Shown: positions 8,641 to 9,792 of the stretch, piece after piece | Layout of the letters: each line of letters begins with the position of its first letter | Position numbering within the stretch: the stretch's first letter is position 1 | From: Bacillota bacterium | GTDB taxonomy: Bacteria > Bacillota > DTU030 | NCBI GenBank assembly: GCA_012841005.1 | Contig: DUVO01000333.1 | Coordinates: 1 to 9,792 of the forward strand | Direction: 5' to 3' | DNA: 9,792 nucleotides | Notes under the pieces: generated by a model | The model's input: only the letters and a program-made list of their open reading frames with translations | What the model was told of the DNA's origin: nothing | Databases searched by the model: none | Translations under genes and position numbers: made by a program

Positions 8641-8993
8641 GGGGGCGAGTCAGGTTCGACGGGGGTGGTATGGGTACGGGTGGCAGGTCGAGTTCCATGG
8701 CTCGTAAAACCATGGGCCTAATTTAAACGCAAACGATAACTACGCTCTAGCTGCCTAATTAGTGCAGCTACATCCGCCCGCACCTTGCCTGTGGGTACGG
8801 AACCGGGTGTCATTTTAGCAGGCTACCACACCTTCCTGGCCCGGTGAAGGGGTGGGAACTTTACGGGCTGGTTCCCGGAGCATCCAGCCGTCGGGAGGCT
8901 TCGGGAATGAAAACAAAAACTACGGCTAAGCCTGTAGAAGCTCGTACGTGTACACCTTCGGACGGGGGGTGCAACTCCCCCCCGCCTCCACCA
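8641..8993 (+). ncRNA. ssrA: Transfer-messenger RNA (tmRNA)
   Basis: One-piece tmRNA of about 353 nt that, with SmpB, rescues stalled ribosomes and adds a degradation tag. The 5' end GGGGGCG (8641-8647) pairs with CGCCTCC (8983-8989) as a 7-bp acceptor stem, followed by A and an encoded CCA (8991-8993). The 5' part has the conserved GGTTCGACGGG. Pseudoknot 1 is visible: CGAG/CTCG (8689-8692/8701-8704) interleaved with CCATGG/CCATGG (8695-8700/8710-8715), followed by the usual GTAAAA. The tag frame follows and its stop lies in helix 5 (TAGCTGC 8748-8754 with GCAGCTA 8764-8770). The 3' part contains GGAC before the T arm. The T-loop reads TGCAACT, not the usual TTCRANY, in a stem that can form 6 bp. 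Further pseudoknots between 8771 and 8930 are likely but were not fully traced. Ends are inferred from pairing. Confidence 0.95.
8729..8758 (+). other. tmRNA tag-peptide reading frame
   Basis: The resume codon GCA at 8729 starts the frame A-N-D-N-Y-A-L-A-A followed by TAA at 8756-8758. The hydrophobic ALAA end is the standard ClpXP-type degron; the tag is one residue shorter than the E. coli ANDENYALAA. In trans-translation the first Ala comes from the charged tmRNA, so an Ala plus these nine residues would be added. Confidence 0.93.
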
Positions 8994-9001
8994 AATGGAG
9001 A

Positions 9002-9029
9002 AAAACCCTCCCTTATCCGGGAGGGTTTT
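9002..9029. terminator. Bidirectional terminator shared by ssrA and murB
   Basis: AAAACCCTCCC (9002-9012) and GGGAGGGTTTT (9019-9029) form a perfect 11-bp stem with the loop TTATCC. Read on + it ends in TTTT just after the tmRNA; read on - it ends in TTTTT after murB. The murB stop codon lies in the loop and its last codons form one arm. Confidence 0.88.
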
Positions 9030-9792
9030 CGAATTCACCCCATAGTTTTACTTCTGTTTGCAGGGTAATACCCCGTTCTTTCCTGGCCTTTGCCTGGACC
9101 AGACGGATGAGGCTGTATACATCTTGGGCGGTGGCCTTTCCCAGGTTGACGATAAAGTTACCATGTTCCGGTGCAATCTGGGCATCGCCGATCCGGGTAC
9201 CCTTAAGTCCCAATTCCTCAATTAATTTCCCGGCAGGAATTCCCGGCGGGTTGCGAAAGGTAGAACCGCAGCTGGGGAGTTGGGGGTGCAGGCGGCGTTT
9301 TTCCAGGGCCAGGGTAATAGATTTTTTAATGTCGATTTGCTCCCGGGGCACAACCCGCAGGTGGGCCTGGAGAATGACGTGTTTTTCTTCCTGGAAGATG
9401 CTGTAGCGGTAGGCAAAACCTAATTCAGAACCCGACAGGGTATTGAATTGGCCTTCGGCAGTAATGATGTCTACCGCCTCGATAAATTCGCCGATAAAAA
9501 CCCGGTGGGCGCCGGCATTCATAACTACTGCACCGGCTACGGAGCCGGGTATGCCTGCCAGGACTTCGAATCCGCCCAGGTTGTGCTCTGCCAGTTTGTA
9601 GATCAGGGTGTTGAGGAGGAGGCCGCCTTGGACGGTTACCTGTTGCCCGGTAAGCTCCATCTGAGAAAAACGTTTACCAATATGGATTACCACTCCGGGC
9701 AGGCCCTTGTCACTGACCAGAATATTGGTTCCTTTACCCAGGATATAATAGGGAAGGCCACGGTCCCGGGCAAAAGCCAGGGCGTCTTTGAC
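9013..9792 (-). CDS. murB: UDP-N-acetylenolpyruvoylglucosamine reductase (MurB), 5' end outside window
   Basis: FAD-dependent enzyme that reduces UDP-GlcNAc-enolpyruvate to UDP-MurNAc with NADPH, an early cytosolic step of peptidoglycan synthesis. 259 C-terminal residues are in the window; the frame is open to the edge at 9792, so the N terminus is missing. Visible: FAD-binding LGKGTNILVSDKG; GGFEVLAGIPGSVAGAVVMNAGAH; YRYSIF; SCGSTFRNPPG, whose Ser after CG (codon 9262-9264) is the proton donor; GKLIEELGLKGTRIGDAQIAPEHGNFIVN; and the catalytic Glu in LQTEVKLWG (codon 9052-9054). An internal GTG at 9693 is not the start, because MurB homology continues upstream of it. The gene is convergent with ssrA, and its last codons form an arm of the shared terminator. 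Its usual cell-wall and division neighbours, if present, lie beyond the window. Confidence 0.96.
   Translation of the reverse strand, partial: VKDALAFARDRGLPYYILGKGTNILVSDKGLPGVVIHIGKRFSQMELTGQQVTVQGGLLLNTLIYKLAEHNLGGFEVLAGIPGSVAGAVVMNAGAHRVFIGEFIEAVDIITAEGQFNTLSGSELGFAYRYSIFQEEKHVILQAHLRVVPREQIDIKKSITLALEKRRLHPQLPSCGSTFRNPPGIPAGKLIEELGLKGTRIGDAQIAPEHGNFIVNLGKATAQDVYSLIRLVQAKARKERGITLQTEVKLWGEFENPPG

Noticed and set aside
8948..9406. 152-codon + strand ORF from the tmRNA 3' end into murB antisense
   Set aside because: It crosses the tmRNA 3' domain and the bidirectional terminator and is a shadow of murB.
9013..9693. murB starting at GTG 9693
   Set aside because: The upstream codons encode the FAD-binding LGKGTNILVSDKG block, so the gene continues past the window edge.

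Overview
The window is a compact housekeeping segment of a Firmicutes chromosome, most likely a clostridial or Peptococcaceae-type anaerobe. The grounds are strong GGAGG-type ribosome binding sites with GTG and TTG starts, the order gpmI-eno-secG-(hppA)-rnr-smpB-ssrA, a K+-dependent-type membrane pyrophosphatase, and a tmRNA tag reading ANDNYALAA. Genus cannot be set from this sequence alone. Base composition looks uniform, and I see no mobile element, CRISPR array or obvious recent transfer.

Layout on the + strand: gpmI (cofactor-independent phosphoglycerate mutase) and eno (enolase) catalyse consecutive steps of lower glycolysis. They are 47 bp apart and end in a clear intrinsic terminator. 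secG follows with its own sigma-A-type promoter, a very strong ribosome binding site and a hairpin terminator. hppA encodes an ion-pumping membrane pyrophosphatase and ends at a strong terminator with seven T residues. Then come rnr (RNase R), smpB and ssrA (tmRNA). These three form a trans-translation and nonstop-mRNA disposal module: tmRNA-SmpB rescues stalled ribosomes and RNase R degrades the faulty message. smpB has a near-consensus promoter starting only a few bases after the rnr stop. ssrA is followed by a bidirectional terminator shared with murB, which runs on the - strand and leaves the window at its 5' end.

No gene-free stretch exceeds about 260 bp. The intergenic gaps are rich in RNA structure: terminators after eno, secG, hppA and ssrA/murB, a row of three small hairpins ahead of rnr, a long hairpin in the smpB leader, and an unexplained 150-bp multi-hairpin region between smpB and ssrA. 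That last region is the best candidate here for something undescribed. Other points worth checking are an atypical T-arm in the tmRNA, a terminator built from the last codons of murB, and the lack of a visible rnr promoter behind a strong terminator. I found no convincing new multi-gene system.
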